A stretch of DNA of 64,000 nt. Origin: JBEKCB01 sp052139675. GTDB taxonomy: Bacteria > Planctomycetota > Brocadiia > CAIUPP01. The position numbers were made by a program, and so were the translations under genes. Of the stretch, positions 1 through 8,002 are shown one piece after another. The notes under the pieces are model-generated. The model was not told the DNA's origin and ran no database searches. It saw only the letters and a program-made list of their open reading frames with translations. Numbering within the stretch: the first letter of the stretch is position 1; each line of letters opens with the position of its first letter. Location: positions 12,420 to 76,419 of the forward strand of contig JBKQWE010000035.1 of the NCBI GenBank assembly GCA_052139675.1, read 5' to 3'.

Positions 1-66
1 GAGGTCCGCCGGCGCGGTCCATTCGCCGGCCCGTTTCCGCAGCGCCTCGCAGACAGCCCACTTCAC
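1..66 (-). CDS. Start of a protein-coding gene cut by the window edge (possible)
   Basis: A GTG codon ending at position 66, preceded on the minus strand by a purine-rich GGAAAGGGGG stretch, opens a frame of 22 codons that runs off the left edge. It reads approximately M-K-W-A-V-C-E-A-L-R-K-R-A-G-E-W. The residues resemble the first helix of a small winged-helix domain, such as the N-terminal DNA-binding domain of biotin-protein ligases, but this is only an impression from 22 residues. It would lie 46 bases downstream of the sppA-like gene on the same strand, so co-transcription is plausible. The alternative is plain non-coding DNA. Confidence 0.3.
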   Translation of the reverse strand, partial: MKWAVCEALRKRAGEWTAPADL

Positions 67-112
67 GGCTCGCGCCCCCTTTCCGACCGCGACGGCAACT
101 TCCGCGCGGCGG

Positions 113-1120
113 TCACATTCCCGGCGCCCAAAGGTACAGGAACGTCGGTCCGCGGCGCAGCAGCAGCATGTTCAATCCTTCTTCGAGCAGCAGGCCGGTG
201 CCGGCCTGGGCGTAGATGTTCGAGTTGTAACTGGCCGTGGAGCGGTAGAGGACCACGTCGGCGGACTCGATCTTCGCCAGGCTGCACGCCGTCTGGATGG
301 CGTCGCGCAGATAACCGACGCGGTCCACCAGTTTCAACTGGAGCGCCTCCTGCGCGCCCATGACGCGGCCGTCGGAAACGATCTTCAACTGCTGCTCGTC
401 CATCGCCGGGCGCCGCTCGCGCACCTTGGCCAGGAACTGGTCGAAGAGCGCGCGGTTGAGCCCCTGGAGGATCTCGCGTTCCTCCGGCGTCATCGGGCGC
501 GTGGGCGAGCCGATGTCCTTCTTCTCGCCGGATTTGATGACCACCGGCTCAAGGCCGAGCTTGCCGTACAGCTTCTCCATGTTGATGAGGTCCATGATGA
601 CGCCGACCGAACCGGTGATGGTGGTCGGCGCGGCCACGATGCTATCGGCCGAGAGCGCGATGTAAAAGCCGCCGGAGGCCGCGGTGCCCATGAGCGCGGC
701 GACGACCGGCTTGCCGCTGGTCTCCTTGAAGCGCAGCACCTCCTGGTAGATCGTGTCGCTGGCGGAAGCTTCGCCGCCGGGGCTGTTGATCCTCAGCACG
801 ATCGCGCGCACGTGGGAGTCCGCCGCCGCCAGTTGAAGTTTCTGCTGCACGTCGGCGACGCTCGTGCCGCCGAGCAGCGTCCAGAAGCCCGATTCCGAGG
901 CGATGAAGCCGCTGACTTCGATCAACGCGATGCGGTTCGTCTCGATCCAGCGCCCGGACTTCTCCACGACGACGCGTTCGAGTCCCTCCTGCGGGAACGG
1001 GCCGACGTTGATGCATCCGGCGAGCGCCAGCGCCAGCAAAGCGCCCGCCCCGCCGGCGCACATAGATTTCCACCCGGACACCCTTCGCACCCTTCGCTGC
1101 TCCATGGTCCTCCCTTTCAT
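113..1120 (-). CDS. sppA: SppA-type signal peptide peptidase (peptidase family S49), lipoprotein
   Basis: Membrane-associated serine protease of family S49, which degrades signal peptides left in the membrane after protein export. The N-terminus has a basic stretch, a hydrophobic segment rich in Ala/Leu and a lipobox LALAGC near residue 36, so it is probably a lipoprotein anchored at the periplasmic face. The S49 core is complete. A GTAASGGFYIA segment carries the nucleophilic serine, and the conserved lysine lies in KSGEKKDIGSP. At about 335 residues it matches the short, single-domain SppA form. The frame begins at 1120, but the methionine at 1105 (M-E-Q-R-R) follows a GGGAGG motif, so the true start may be 1105. 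The gene stands alone, divergent from the glycosyltransferase gene. Confidence 0.9.
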   Translation of the reverse strand: MKGRTMEQRRVRRVSGWKSMCAGGAGALLALALAGCINVGPFPQEGLERVVVEKSGRWIETNRIALIEVSGFIASESGFWTLLGGTSVADVQQKLQLAAADSHVRAIVLRINSPGGEASASDTIYQEVLRFKETSGKPVVAALMGTAASGGFYIALSADSIVAAPTTITGSVGVIMDLINMEKLYGKLGLEPVVIKSGEKKDIGSPTRPMTPEEREILQGLNRALFDQFLAKVRERRPAMDEQQLKIVSDGRVMGAQEALQLKLVDRVGYLRDAIQTACSLAKIESADVVLYRSTASYNSNIYAQAGTGLLLEEGLNMLLLRRGPTFLYLWAPGM

Positions 1121-1290
1121 TGGAGATCTGCGTTCGGACGGCGTTTCTCAGAACAGCCGAGCCATTTACCATAGACTGGCAAAAAACCGCCGCCGGTGCA
1201 AGCGCCCTTCCATCGCCGGGCCCGGCTCGAAAGCCATTTTACATTTCCGCGCGGAGATTTTACATTGATTCCCGGCATGGAGGGTTTTGC

Positions 1291-2964
1291 TTGTCGAAAG
1301 CCAGGACGGGCTCGGGCGAATTCGCGGCCATCGCGGCGGTGCTGCTCCTCGCGGCGGGCCTGCGCGGGGCGATCCTGCTCGCGGGACATCGCGGGCTGCG
1401 GAGCGACGAGGCGGTCGTCGGGCTGATGGCCAAGCACATCTTCACGCGCGGCGAGACGCCGGTGTTCCTCTACGGCCAGGCGTATGGCGGCGGTCACGCG
1501 ATGGCCGCATACCTGGCCGCGCCGCTCTTCGCGGTGTTCGGACGCTCGGCGGCGCTGCTGGACGGCACGTCCATGGCGCTCTCGCTCGTGAGCGTCTGGC
1601 TCGTCTGGCTCATCGTCAGGCGCCACGTCGGCGATGCGGCGGCGGTCCTCGCGGCGGCGCTCTACGCGTTCTCTCCGCCGGTGGTCTACCAGTCCTATCT
1701 CGTCAACGGCGGCACGGAGGCGTTTCTCCTGGCGCTCGCGGCGCTCCATTTCTTCCTGCGGTCGTACGAGCGCGAAGAGCCGGACCCGCGCGGCCAGTTC
1801 CTGGCCGGGCTCTTCGCCGGGCTGGCGTACTGGGCGATGGACTACACGCTGCTCTACCCGGTGGTCTTCGCGCTGCTGTGGCTCGCGCGTGACCGGGAGC
1901 GATGGCGCGCGCTGGGGCGGCTGGCAGGCGGGTTCCTGGTCGGCTGCCTGCCGCTGGTGGCGTACAACGCGGCGCACGATTTCGAGCACTTCCGGCAGAT
2001 GTACGCGCCGGCGGCGGGCGCCAGCGCCGGCTTCCTGGAGCATTTCTTCGGCGCGCTCTGGGGCGTTTTTTCCGGGGACCTCGCGGCGTTCTTCGGCGGC
2101 GACATAGACGATATCCATCCAGTCGGCCCGGCGGCGTGGGTCCACGCGGCGGTCGCGATGCTCGCCGTGGCGATCCTGATTTATCGCCACCGCGCGGCGA
2201 TCGCGGGCTTCCTCAAGTCGCGGCAAGTGCCGGCGACGCTGCTGCCGGCCGTCTTCGTGATCGTGTATCTGGGAATGTATGGCGTCGCAAAATTCTCGCT
2301 GCCGGAACTCCGCACGCCGCGCTACCTGCTGCCGCTCTGCCCGTTCGTCAGTATGGCCATGGCGATCGTGATCGCGGGCTGGACGGGTGCGCGCAGGTGG
2401 GCCGGACTGGCGGCGATCGCTTTCCTCGTGGCGGCCGGCGCGGCGGCGTCGCTTCAGATCGGGATGCGGCCCTGGCACGAGGAACACCGGATCAGGACCT
2501 CCGGCATCGAGATGGCGAAGCTGGCCGCGGCGGTCGAGAAGCGCGGCATCCGCGTCGCGTTCGCCCCGTACGAGATCCAGTGGCGGCTGATGTTCGCGAC
2601 GGATGAGCGCGTGATGGTCTCTTCCCTCGGGATCAGTCCAGGGCCGGCGCTGGGCCGGACCTCGCGCTATCCGCCTTACGACGACGCGGTGCTGAAGATG
2701 GTCCGCGAGGGCAAAAAGTTCGCGTTCATTTTCCGGCAGGATTTCGGTTTTGCGAAGTGGGCGGCGCTGGGACGCTCCGGCGGCATCACGCCCGATATCT
2801 GGCGGGACGCCTGCCGGCGGGCGGGAATTTCGCCGGCTGGAATCCCGGTCGGCGAGGAATTCGTGATCTTCTATCCCCTGGACTTGTCTTTCATGCAGGC
2901 GCTCTTGGAAGCGCAAGAAGCGGCCGCGCCGGCGCCCGCGGCGGGCCCTGCATCGGGCCGGTGA
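1291..2964 (+). CDS. GT-C-fold integral membrane glycosyltransferase (ArnT/PMT family 39-like)
   Basis: Polytopic membrane protein of about 557 residues. After a short basic N-terminus comes a first transmembrane helix (about 11-32). A periplasmic loop follows with R-S-D-E at residues 37-40, the acidic signature of lipid-phosphate-sugar-dependent GT-C enzymes, and then L-Y-G-Q-A-Y-G-G. Around ten further hydrophobic segments and a soluble C-terminal tail complete it. Such enzymes move a sugar from a polyprenyl-phosphate donor to lipid, glycan or protein outside the cytoplasmic membrane; the acceptor here is unknown. The start chosen is TTG at 1291 because GGAGGG at 1279-1284 sits six bases upstream. 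The open frame extends much further upstream, but that part lacks coding character. Confidence 0.75.
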   Translation: MSKARTGSGEFAAIAAVLLLAAGLRGAILLAGHRGLRSDEAVVGLMAKHIFTRGETPVFLYGQAYGGGHAMAAYLAAPLFAVFGRSAALLDGTSMALSLVSVWLVWLIVRRHVGDAAAVLAAALYAFSPPVVYQSYLVNGGTEAFLLALAALHFFLRSYEREEPDPRGQFLAGLFAGLAYWAMDYTLLYPVVFALLWLARDRERWRALGRLAGGFLVGCLPLVAYNAAHDFEHFRQMYAPAAGASAGFLEHFFGALWGVFSGDLAAFFGGDIDDIHPVGPAAWVHAAVAMLAVAILIYRHRAAIAGFLKSRQVPATLLPAVFVIVYLGMYGVAKFSLPELRTPRYLLPLCPFVSMAMAIVIAGWTGARRWAGLAAIAFLVAAGAAASLQIGMRPWHEEHRIRTSGIEMAKLAAAVEKRGIRVAFAPYEIQWRLMFATDERVMVSSLGISPGPALGRTSRYPPYDDAVLKMVREGKKFAFIFRQDFGFAKWAALGRSGGITPDIWRDACRRAGISPAGIPVGEEFVIFYPLDLSFMQALLEAQEAAAPAPAAGPASGR

Positions 2965-3014
2965 AAGCCCGAGAGAGCCGCGCTGTTCGGGCGAGCGCGC
3001 CGCAGCGAGTCAGT

Positions 3015-4484
3015 CTACTTCCAGGTCGTCTCGGCCGGCGGGGTTTTCTCTCCATTCGGGCCCGCCGGGAAATCGTTGCGGTACTTCTGCCACATCTCCA
3101 TCACGAAGGGATCCCAGGTCTGCCTTTGCCAGGCCCAGTCCAGATAGGTCAGTCCGGTGGCTGGATAGGGTGCGAACTTCGTCTGCGCCTGGATGGTCTT
3201 CATGAATTGCGTATCGTCTTCCGTCATCCAGCGATCCACATAGCTGAAAAATGCATCGTGGTCCCAGTACTTCTCCGCGTGCAGAAGCCTGGCCGCCAAT
3301 GCCTCGCCCACCCAGGCCAGGCTCGTGCAACTGCGGCGATAAGCCTCGTTCATGCCGGGCTCCTCCGGATCGATCGGCCAGTCTTTGGGCTGAAGATCTT
3401 CATACTGGCCCCATCCGGGAGTCGTCTTATTCATATTGACCCCGTTCTTATCAACGCCCTGATGCCCGGCATAAACCACGTTCGCTCCGGTCCAGGAACG
3501 TTTGAACAAGGTCTGCATGTCCTCTCCGAACTGGCACTTGGGATAGGTCTTGCTCGGCGAGGCCATTTCGTCGTCGCCCAGCATGATCCCGGCAAACACA
3601 ATCGGCCATTTCCTTCCCGTCCCATGCCCGCCGAAACCCTGCCATCCGTGGAAACCGGCTCGCACGATTCCCCACAGATCAATTCCGTTCTGCACGAAAC
3701 CGATCAGGAGTTTCTCTTTTCTCGCCGGCGGCAGATCGGTCATCAGCATCAAACTGGCCAGGCCGGCGGCCCTGCCCAACTCTCTTCCGTACTGCGGCTG
3801 GTATTCCGCCGGGGCGTCGAAAGAAAAGAAAACGAGATCGAGCCAGACGCGGGAATAATGATTTGCAAACTCATCTATCGTCAGAGCGCCCTGGTCCGTC
3901 TCGAAACTGTCTTTGCCATAAGGCAAGCGGGGCAAAAGGTCCCGTTTCAGGTTCCTGGCAAGGTAGATTTTCTGGGACCGGTCGCAATAGGACGGGCGAA
4001 AGGCGTCGTCCGACACAGCCGCCGCGAGACAAGTGAACACGCAGGCGCTCTTCACCGGGCAACCGGATTTGTCGCTCCTTCGAAGCCAATCCGGAATGGT
4101 CCCGAATTCCTTATCGCTTGCGCTGATCGTGGATATCAACGCGTCGCCCGGCTTCATATGGATCGGCAATGGAGTGGACATCTTGGGGTCATAGCGTCCC
4201 CCCGGCTCGCGGCTGTCGTATCCGCTGTAGGCGTCATTCAGCGGCGGATTCAACTCGCTTCCGTTCCGTCCGTCTCCCGGCGGAGGATTAATCGAGACCA
4301 CGTCGCAGTCGCCCACGACATAATAGTCGCCGGTGACAAATCGCCCGACCTCGGCCGGTTCACTGAGTTTCCACGTGATCCCGTATTGAGTGATGGTATC
4401 GGTCTTTTCGGCTCGAGCATTCCGAGCGAACAAGCCTAAGAGAACGGTCCCGGCGATCAGACAAGCTTCCCTGGGCAAGCGCAT
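3015..4484 (-). CDS. Secreted protein of unknown function
   Basis: 489 residues from an ATG at 4484 with a clear ribosome site (GGGAGG, six bases upstream). The start is followed by a typical signal peptide (M-R-L-P-R-E-A, hydrophobic core, cleavage after A-R-A near residue 25). The mature part is rich in aromatic and acidic residues and has at least seven cysteines, including a cluster S-G-C-P-V-K-S-A-C-V-F-T-C around residue 165, compatible with disulfides in an exported protein. Several helical stretches with Trp/Tyr (Y-W-D-H-D-A-F-F-S-Y-V-D-R-W) recall alpha/alpha-toroid polysaccharide-active proteins, but I cannot assign a family. Base composition is less G+C-rich and codon use more mixed than in neighbours, which may mean later acquisition. 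No partner gene is evident. Confidence 0.8.
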   Translation of the reverse strand: MRLPREACLIAGTVLLGLFARNARAEKTDTITQYGITWKLSEPAEVGRFVTGDYYVVGDCDVVSINPPPGDGRNGSELNPPLNDAYSGYDSREPGGRYDPKMSTPLPIHMKPGDALISTISASDKEFGTIPDWLRRSDKSGCPVKSACVFTCLAAAVSDDAFRPSYCDRSQKIYLARNLKRDLLPRLPYGKDSFETDQGALTIDEFANHYSRVWLDLVFFSFDAPAEYQPQYGRELGRAAGLASLMLMTDLPPARKEKLLIGFVQNGIDLWGIVRAGFHGWQGFGGHGTGRKWPIVFAGIMLGDDEMASPSKTYPKCQFGEDMQTLFKRSWTGANVVYAGHQGVDKNGVNMNKTTPGWGQYEDLQPKDWPIDPEEPGMNEAYRRSCTSLAWVGEALAARLLHAEKYWDHDAFFSYVDRWMTEDDTQFMKTIQAQTKFAPYPATGLTYLDWAWQRQTWDPFVMEMWQKYRNDFPAGPNGEKTPPAETTWK

Positions 4485-4547
4485 TTTTGCCTCCCGTTGG
4501 CATCTTGAACTATTCGAACTATGCGCACACTGGGCGCCGTCAATAGA

Positions 4548-4581
4548 AAGGGGCGCGCGCCTTGAATGGCCCGCGCCCCTT
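4548..4581 (-). terminator. Intrinsic terminator after the OmpA-family gene
   Basis: A perfect 10-bp inverted repeat (AAGGGGCGCG at 4548-4557, CGCGCCCCTT at 4572-4581) with a 14-base loop starts 19 bases beyond the stop codon of the OmpA-family gene. On the minus strand it is followed by a T-rich tract (TTTCTATT). This is the form of a rho-independent terminator and would insulate the secreted-protein gene downstream. Confidence 0.7.
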
Positions 4582-4600
4582 CTGCAAGGAACAATATGCG

Positions 4601-5398
4601 TTACTTCGGCGTCATCGGCTGGGCGGTTTTCGACGGCTTCGGCGCGCGGCCGGCCGGCTTCGGAGCCGTCCCCTCGGGGACTTCGCTCGGGTTCACGGTA
4701 TCCTTCAGCAGGATGATCTCCGCGCGGCGTGACTTGGCCTTGTCTTCCGTGCCGGAGGCGCCGGTGACCAGCGCATACTGGCCGTAACCTTCGAAGTGCA
4801 GGCGCGCGGGCGCGATGCCCTCTTTCTCGAGGAACTCCAGCACCGCGAGCGCGCGGTGACCGGAGAGATCGAAGTTGTCCTCCCACTTGCCCTTGGTTTT
4901 CTTGATCGGGTCCGAATCGGTGAAGCCGCGGATCGCGAGTTTGTTCGGCTTGTCGCGCAGCAGTTCGGCCGCCACCTGCTTGAGGACCTTCTCGCCGCTC
5001 GATTTCAACTTGGCTTCGCCGGAGGCGAAGAGGACGTCGCCTTTCACGCGGATGCCCACATCGCCGCTCGGCGTTGTGAACGTCTCCACGTTCTCGCCCA
5101 GTTCCGGCCCGCCTTTGCTGATCCCGCGCTGCAGGTTCTCGAGGTTCGTCTTCAGCGCGGCCAGCAGTTCGCCTTTATCCTGCAACTGCGTCTTGAGGAA
5201 GTCGTTTTCCTGCGTGAGCGAGACCTTGTCGTTCGTCAGCGAGGTGATGATGACCGACTGGTCCTGATTCAAACGCTTCAACGTGTTGTACTCGTCATAC
5301 TCGGAGGGCGTCAGCCATCGTCCTGTGGACCGGCAACCGGAAAACGCCGCGACGCTCCCGACCAACAACAGGCACGCCCCCCACCGCAGACTCTTCAT
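4601..5398 (-). CDS. OmpA-family peptidoglycan-associated lipoprotein with coiled coil
   Basis: 265 residues from the ATG at 5398, which has an AAAGGAG site seven bases upstream. The N-terminus is a lipoprotein signal (M-K-S-L-R-W, hydrophobic core, F-S-G-C lipobox). A coiled-coil segment follows (about 45-95, rich in L/Q/N/K). The C-terminal OmpA domain holds L-F-A-S-G-E-A-K-L, I-R-G-F-T-D-S-D and a later L-S-x-x-R-A-L-A-V segment, the peptidoglycan-binding signature. A Pro/Lys/Ala-rich tail ends the protein. By family it tethers the outer membrane to the wall. It lies between the acidic HTH membrane protein and a strong terminator. The arrangement (lipobox, coiled coil, OmpA) resembles the Pal/YiaD group. 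Confidence 0.88.
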   Translation of the reverse strand: MKSLRWGACLLLVGSVAAFSGCRSTGRWLTPSEYDEYNTLKRLNQDQSVIITSLTNDKVSLTQENDFLKTQLQDKGELLAALKTNLENLQRGISKGGPELGENVETFTTPSGDVGIRVKGDVLFASGEAKLKSSGEKVLKQVAAELLRDKPNKLAIRGFTDSDPIKKTKGKWEDNFDLSGHRALAVLEFLEKEGIAPARLHFEGYGQYALVTGASGTEDKAKSRRAEIILLKDTVNPSEVPEGTAPKPAGRAPKPSKTAQPMTPK

Positions 5399-5501
5399 CA
5401 GACACTCCTTTCGCTGACCCAGGTCAAAAAACACGGACTCGTTTCTGTCCAACGGCGATTATTTCCGCCAGGCGCTCCGCGCGCCTTAATTCCTTTCAGC
5501 G

Positions 5502-6908
5502 CTAAGGGCCATGCATCGCCTGGGCGATCTTGGCGGTGAGGCCGTTGTGAACGCCGAATGCGTCGCAGAAGAGCATGCTCCCGGCGATGATCAGCGCCAC
5601 TGTGGCGGCGATGAGCAGGACGTTGCCGATCGGCCAGGATTGCGCAGTTTCCCAGCGGGCCGGGACGATGGTCGCCGCGGCCTCCGCTTCGGGCTCTTCC
5701 TGGCCGGCCTGTTCCTGGAGGGCGGCCGCGACGGCGCCATCCACGGCGGCGCCGGTCTCAACCCCTTCGCCCAGGGCGGCCTTGGTTTCCTCGGCGCCCG
5801 GAGCGGCCGCGGGTTCCTCCGCCGCCGCAATGCCGACCGTCTCGTGATCGTCGTCGGCCGGCGCCACGCCGGCGGTCTCGGGCTTCGCGCCGACCACCTC
5901 TTTCGTCTCGAGCACTTCATCCACGTCGAGCGTTTCGAGCGCCTCGTCGCTGCTGTCGTCCGGGGCGGGTCCGAGGATGTCGGCGACGACCCTGTCGGTC
6001 GAAGGAGCGGTCTCCTTCGACGGCGGCTTCGCTCCGGGTTTCGCGGGAGTTTCGGTAGCCACCTCGATTTCATCGCCCGAGGTGATTTCGTCGGAAAATT
6101 GGATGCGGGATGCGCTGGAGCCGGACTCGGAGGAGCTCTCCTCGGCGACCTCGAGGATGTCCATGGAGGATTCCGATTCGTCGGCGATGAGCACCGAATC
6201 GCCCCTTTCGTCTTCCGACGGCGGTTTCAAATCCTTGTCCTCGAAGTCGAACGCCGGAGTCGCAGCCGGCTTGCCTTTCTCTTCCTTGCCGGCGCCCGGC
6301 ATGAGCAGCGAAGTCTGGTCGCCCTCCTCGAGGGCCGGCTGCTCTTCTTCGTGGAGGCCCTTGATGCCGGCTTCCGCGCTGGTCAGGCCGTGCGTCTCGA
6401 CGTCCTGCTCCACGTCGAGCGTTTCGAGCGCCTCGTCGCTGCTGTCCTCCGGCGCGGGTCCGAGAATGTCGGTGACGACCTTATCGGTGGACGCGTCGCC
6501 CGGTATCCGCGCGCCGCTTCCCGCAGCCGCTTTGATTTCCTCGCTGGAGGTCGGCTCCTCGGCAACCAGGTCCTTCTCGCCGAACTTGAAGACCGGCTTC
6601 TCCGGCTGCTTGTTCTTGGGCTCGCCCGGCTGGACCGGCGCCAGCACGGAGGTCTGGTCGGTGTCCTCGATGCCCGCATCGGACTCGATTTCGGTCAGGT
6701 CAATCTTGCCGGGCGCGCCCTCCGCCAGCACCGTGGCGCCGCCGGCGACTTTCTTCTTGTACGCTTCAATATCCACAGGGCGGAACTTGTAGGTCTTCTG
6801 GTCCAGAAAACCGCGCAGAAGGCCCTTCTTTACCAGCTCGGCGATCTGGTCTTTGCTCAGTTGGAGTTGCTTGGCAGCCTCGTCAATGTTCAGGAGTACG
6901 TCAGCCAT
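5502..6908 (-). CDS. Excisionase-type HTH protein with duplicated acidic module and C-terminal membrane helix
   Basis: 468 residues. Residues 1-55 form a small helix-turn-helix of the excisionase/MerR-like kind (I-D-E-A-A-K-Q-L-Q-L-S, then K-F-R-P-V-D-I-E-A-Y). Residues 60-415 are highly acidic, low-complexity and probably disordered, with an internal duplication: D-Q-T-S-V-L-A-P (84) and D-Q-T-S-L-L-M-P (197), F-K-F-G-E-K-D-L (107) and F-D-F-E-D-K-D-L (220), and a copied block around I-L-G-P-A-P-[ED]-D-S-S-D-E-A-L-E-T-L-D-V (from 148 and 311). A single hydrophobic helix at about 430-447 anchors a short tail. A DNA-binding head on an acidic tether fixed to the membrane is an unusual design; the function is unknown. 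The ATG at 6908 has GGAGG just upstream. Confidence 0.85.
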   Translation of the reverse strand: MADVLLNIDEAAKQLQLSKDQIAELVKKGLLRGFLDQKTYKFRPVDIEAYKKKVAGGATVLAEGAPGKIDLTEIESDAGIEDTDQTSVLAPVQPGEPKNKQPEKPVFKFGEKDLVAEEPTSSEEIKAAAGSGARIPGDASTDKVVTDILGPAPEDSSDEALETLDVEQDVETHGLTSAEAGIKGLHEEEQPALEEGDQTSLLMPGAGKEEKGKPAATPAFDFEDKDLKPPSEDERGDSVLIADESESSMDILEVAEESSSESGSSASRIQFSDEITSGDEIEVATETPAKPGAKPPSKETAPSTDRVVADILGPAPDDSSDEALETLDVDEVLETKEVVGAKPETAGVAPADDDHETVGIAAAEEPAAAPGAEETKAALGEGVETGAAVDGAVAAALQEQAGQEEPEAEAAATIVPARWETAQSWPIGNVLLIAATVALIIAGSMLFCDAFGVHNGLTAKIAQAMHGP

Positions 6909-7118
6909 GGCACACCTCCTCGCCGGTCAAGTCCGAACGGAAGTCCGGATGCCGGCTTTCAACCAGACGGCGATCCCTCGAAACTGCGGCGGTAGTATAG
7001 CACCGTCCGCAACCGTAAAGCAAGAAATTCATGGCATGGAATGCAGGCCATCAGGCGCGGCGGGGCTCTTCAGGCTGCGATGGGCGGCAGGCGCTTTTTG
7101 CGCTTCGGCATCTGTGGA

Positions 7119-7745
7119 TCAAGACTTGGCGGCCGTTCCGGGTCCGGGTTCGCCTTCGGCGTCGGACGAGCCGCGCGCGAGGCGCAGAACCGCGTCGTGA
7201 AGTTCATCCAACCCGACCGGCTTGGCCACGCAGAGGTCCGCGCCGGCCTCCTTGGCCTTCTCGATGTTCTCGCTGGTCGCGTAACCGGTGAGGACCATAA
7301 TGCGCGTCTGCCGCGACCGCGGCGAGGCTTTGATGTTCCGACAGACGTCCAGCCCGTTCATCCCGGCCATGAGGAGGTCGAGGATGACGACGTGCGGCTG
7401 GAACTCGGAGACCTGCCGGCCGGCGGCGAATCCATCGGCGGCCTGCCGCACCCGCAGGTTCGGCTGGCGGCCGAGAAATTCCGTCGCGCTCTCGCGGAAC
7501 GCCGCGTCATCGTCCACGACGAGCACCCGCAGCGTGCCGGTCAGATCGCGCCAGCCTCGAAGCTTGCGGGAGTCGAGGAAGGCACGCACGTCCGCATCGA
7601 GCACGCGCAGATGTCCGCCGGGCGTTTCGTAGGCCGGGAGGTTTCCCTCCAGAATCCAGCGCCGGACGGTCGTGTAGTGGACTCCGCATCGTTCAGCGAC
7701 CTGCATCGTCGAAAGGGCCGTCTGAACGTGTCCCCGTTTTTTCAA
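7119..7745 (-). CDS. Response regulator with N-terminal excisionase-type HTH and receiver domain
   Basis: 208 residues. An HTH_17/MerR-like domain (about 9-60: S-T-M-Q-V-A-E-R-C-G-V, T-T-V-R-R-W, P-G-G-H-L-R-V) precedes a complete CheY-like receiver domain (about 72-195). The receiver has the acidic pocket D78-D80, phosphoacceptor D123 (I-L-D-L-L-M), T153 (L-T-G-Y) and K175 (A-K-P). This order, DNA-binding first and receiver second, is the reverse of usual response regulators. The TTG at 7745 follows AAGGAGAAGG at suitable spacing. No sensor kinase gene is in the window, so it is an orphan here. Its HTH resembles that of the acidic membrane protein next door, suggesting a shared DNA target or common ancestry; that link is inference. 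Confidence 0.88.
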   Translation of the reverse strand: MKKRGHVQTALSTMQVAERCGVHYTTVRRWILEGNLPAYETPGGHLRVLDADVRAFLDSRKLRGWRDLTGTLRVLVVDDDAAFRESATEFLGRQPNLRVRQAADGFAAGRQVSEFQPHVVILDLLMAGMNGLDVCRNIKASPRSRQTRIMVLTGYATSENIEKAKEAGADLCVAKPVGLDELHDAVLRLARGSSDAEGEPGPGTAAKS

Positions 7746-7766
7746 CTGATACCTTCTCCTTCCATT

Positions 7767-7776
7767 TTGACGTCAA
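7767..7776. promoter_or_regulatory. Perfect 10-bp palindrome upstream of the HTH-receiver gene
   Basis: TTGACGTCAA is a perfect palindrome lying 22 bases upstream of the TTG start of the HTH-receiver gene. It could be an operator for that protein or part of its promoter. It may equally be chance; nothing else supports it. Confidence 0.25.
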
Positions 7777-7915
7777 GATCCGGCTTCCGTGCCGGTCTGT
7801 CGCGCTCTCCATCCCCATGGTCCACTATACCACAGCGTGGCCGGCGCGTCAAATAGCACTCTCACTTGAAGTTAGAACGCCTCATCGGTGCCAGGCAAGG
7901 GCGGCTTTTCGCTCG

Positions 7916-7944
7916 TTGACGCGTCCGCGCTAAAGCAGTACAAT
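7916..7944 (+). promoter_or_regulatory. Sigma70-type promoter for the Gfo/Idh/MocA oxidoreductase gene
   Basis: TTGACG (7916-7921) and TACAAT (7939-7944) are separated by exactly 17 bases, and the start codon at 8003 is 58 bases further on. Both hexamers match the housekeeping consensus at five of six positions. Confidence 0.65.
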
Positions 7945-8002
7945 CCCTCGCGTATCGCGCGGCGGCATCGGCTCCACAGGAACAGCTCAGGAGAGAACAC
8001 TC

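Noticed and set aside
1117..2916. Long open frame of about 600 codons opposite the GT-C gene
   Set aside because: It is rich in Arg/His/Pro with no domain or ribosome site, as expected for the antisense of a G+C-rich gene; the plus-strand protein has clear membrane helices.
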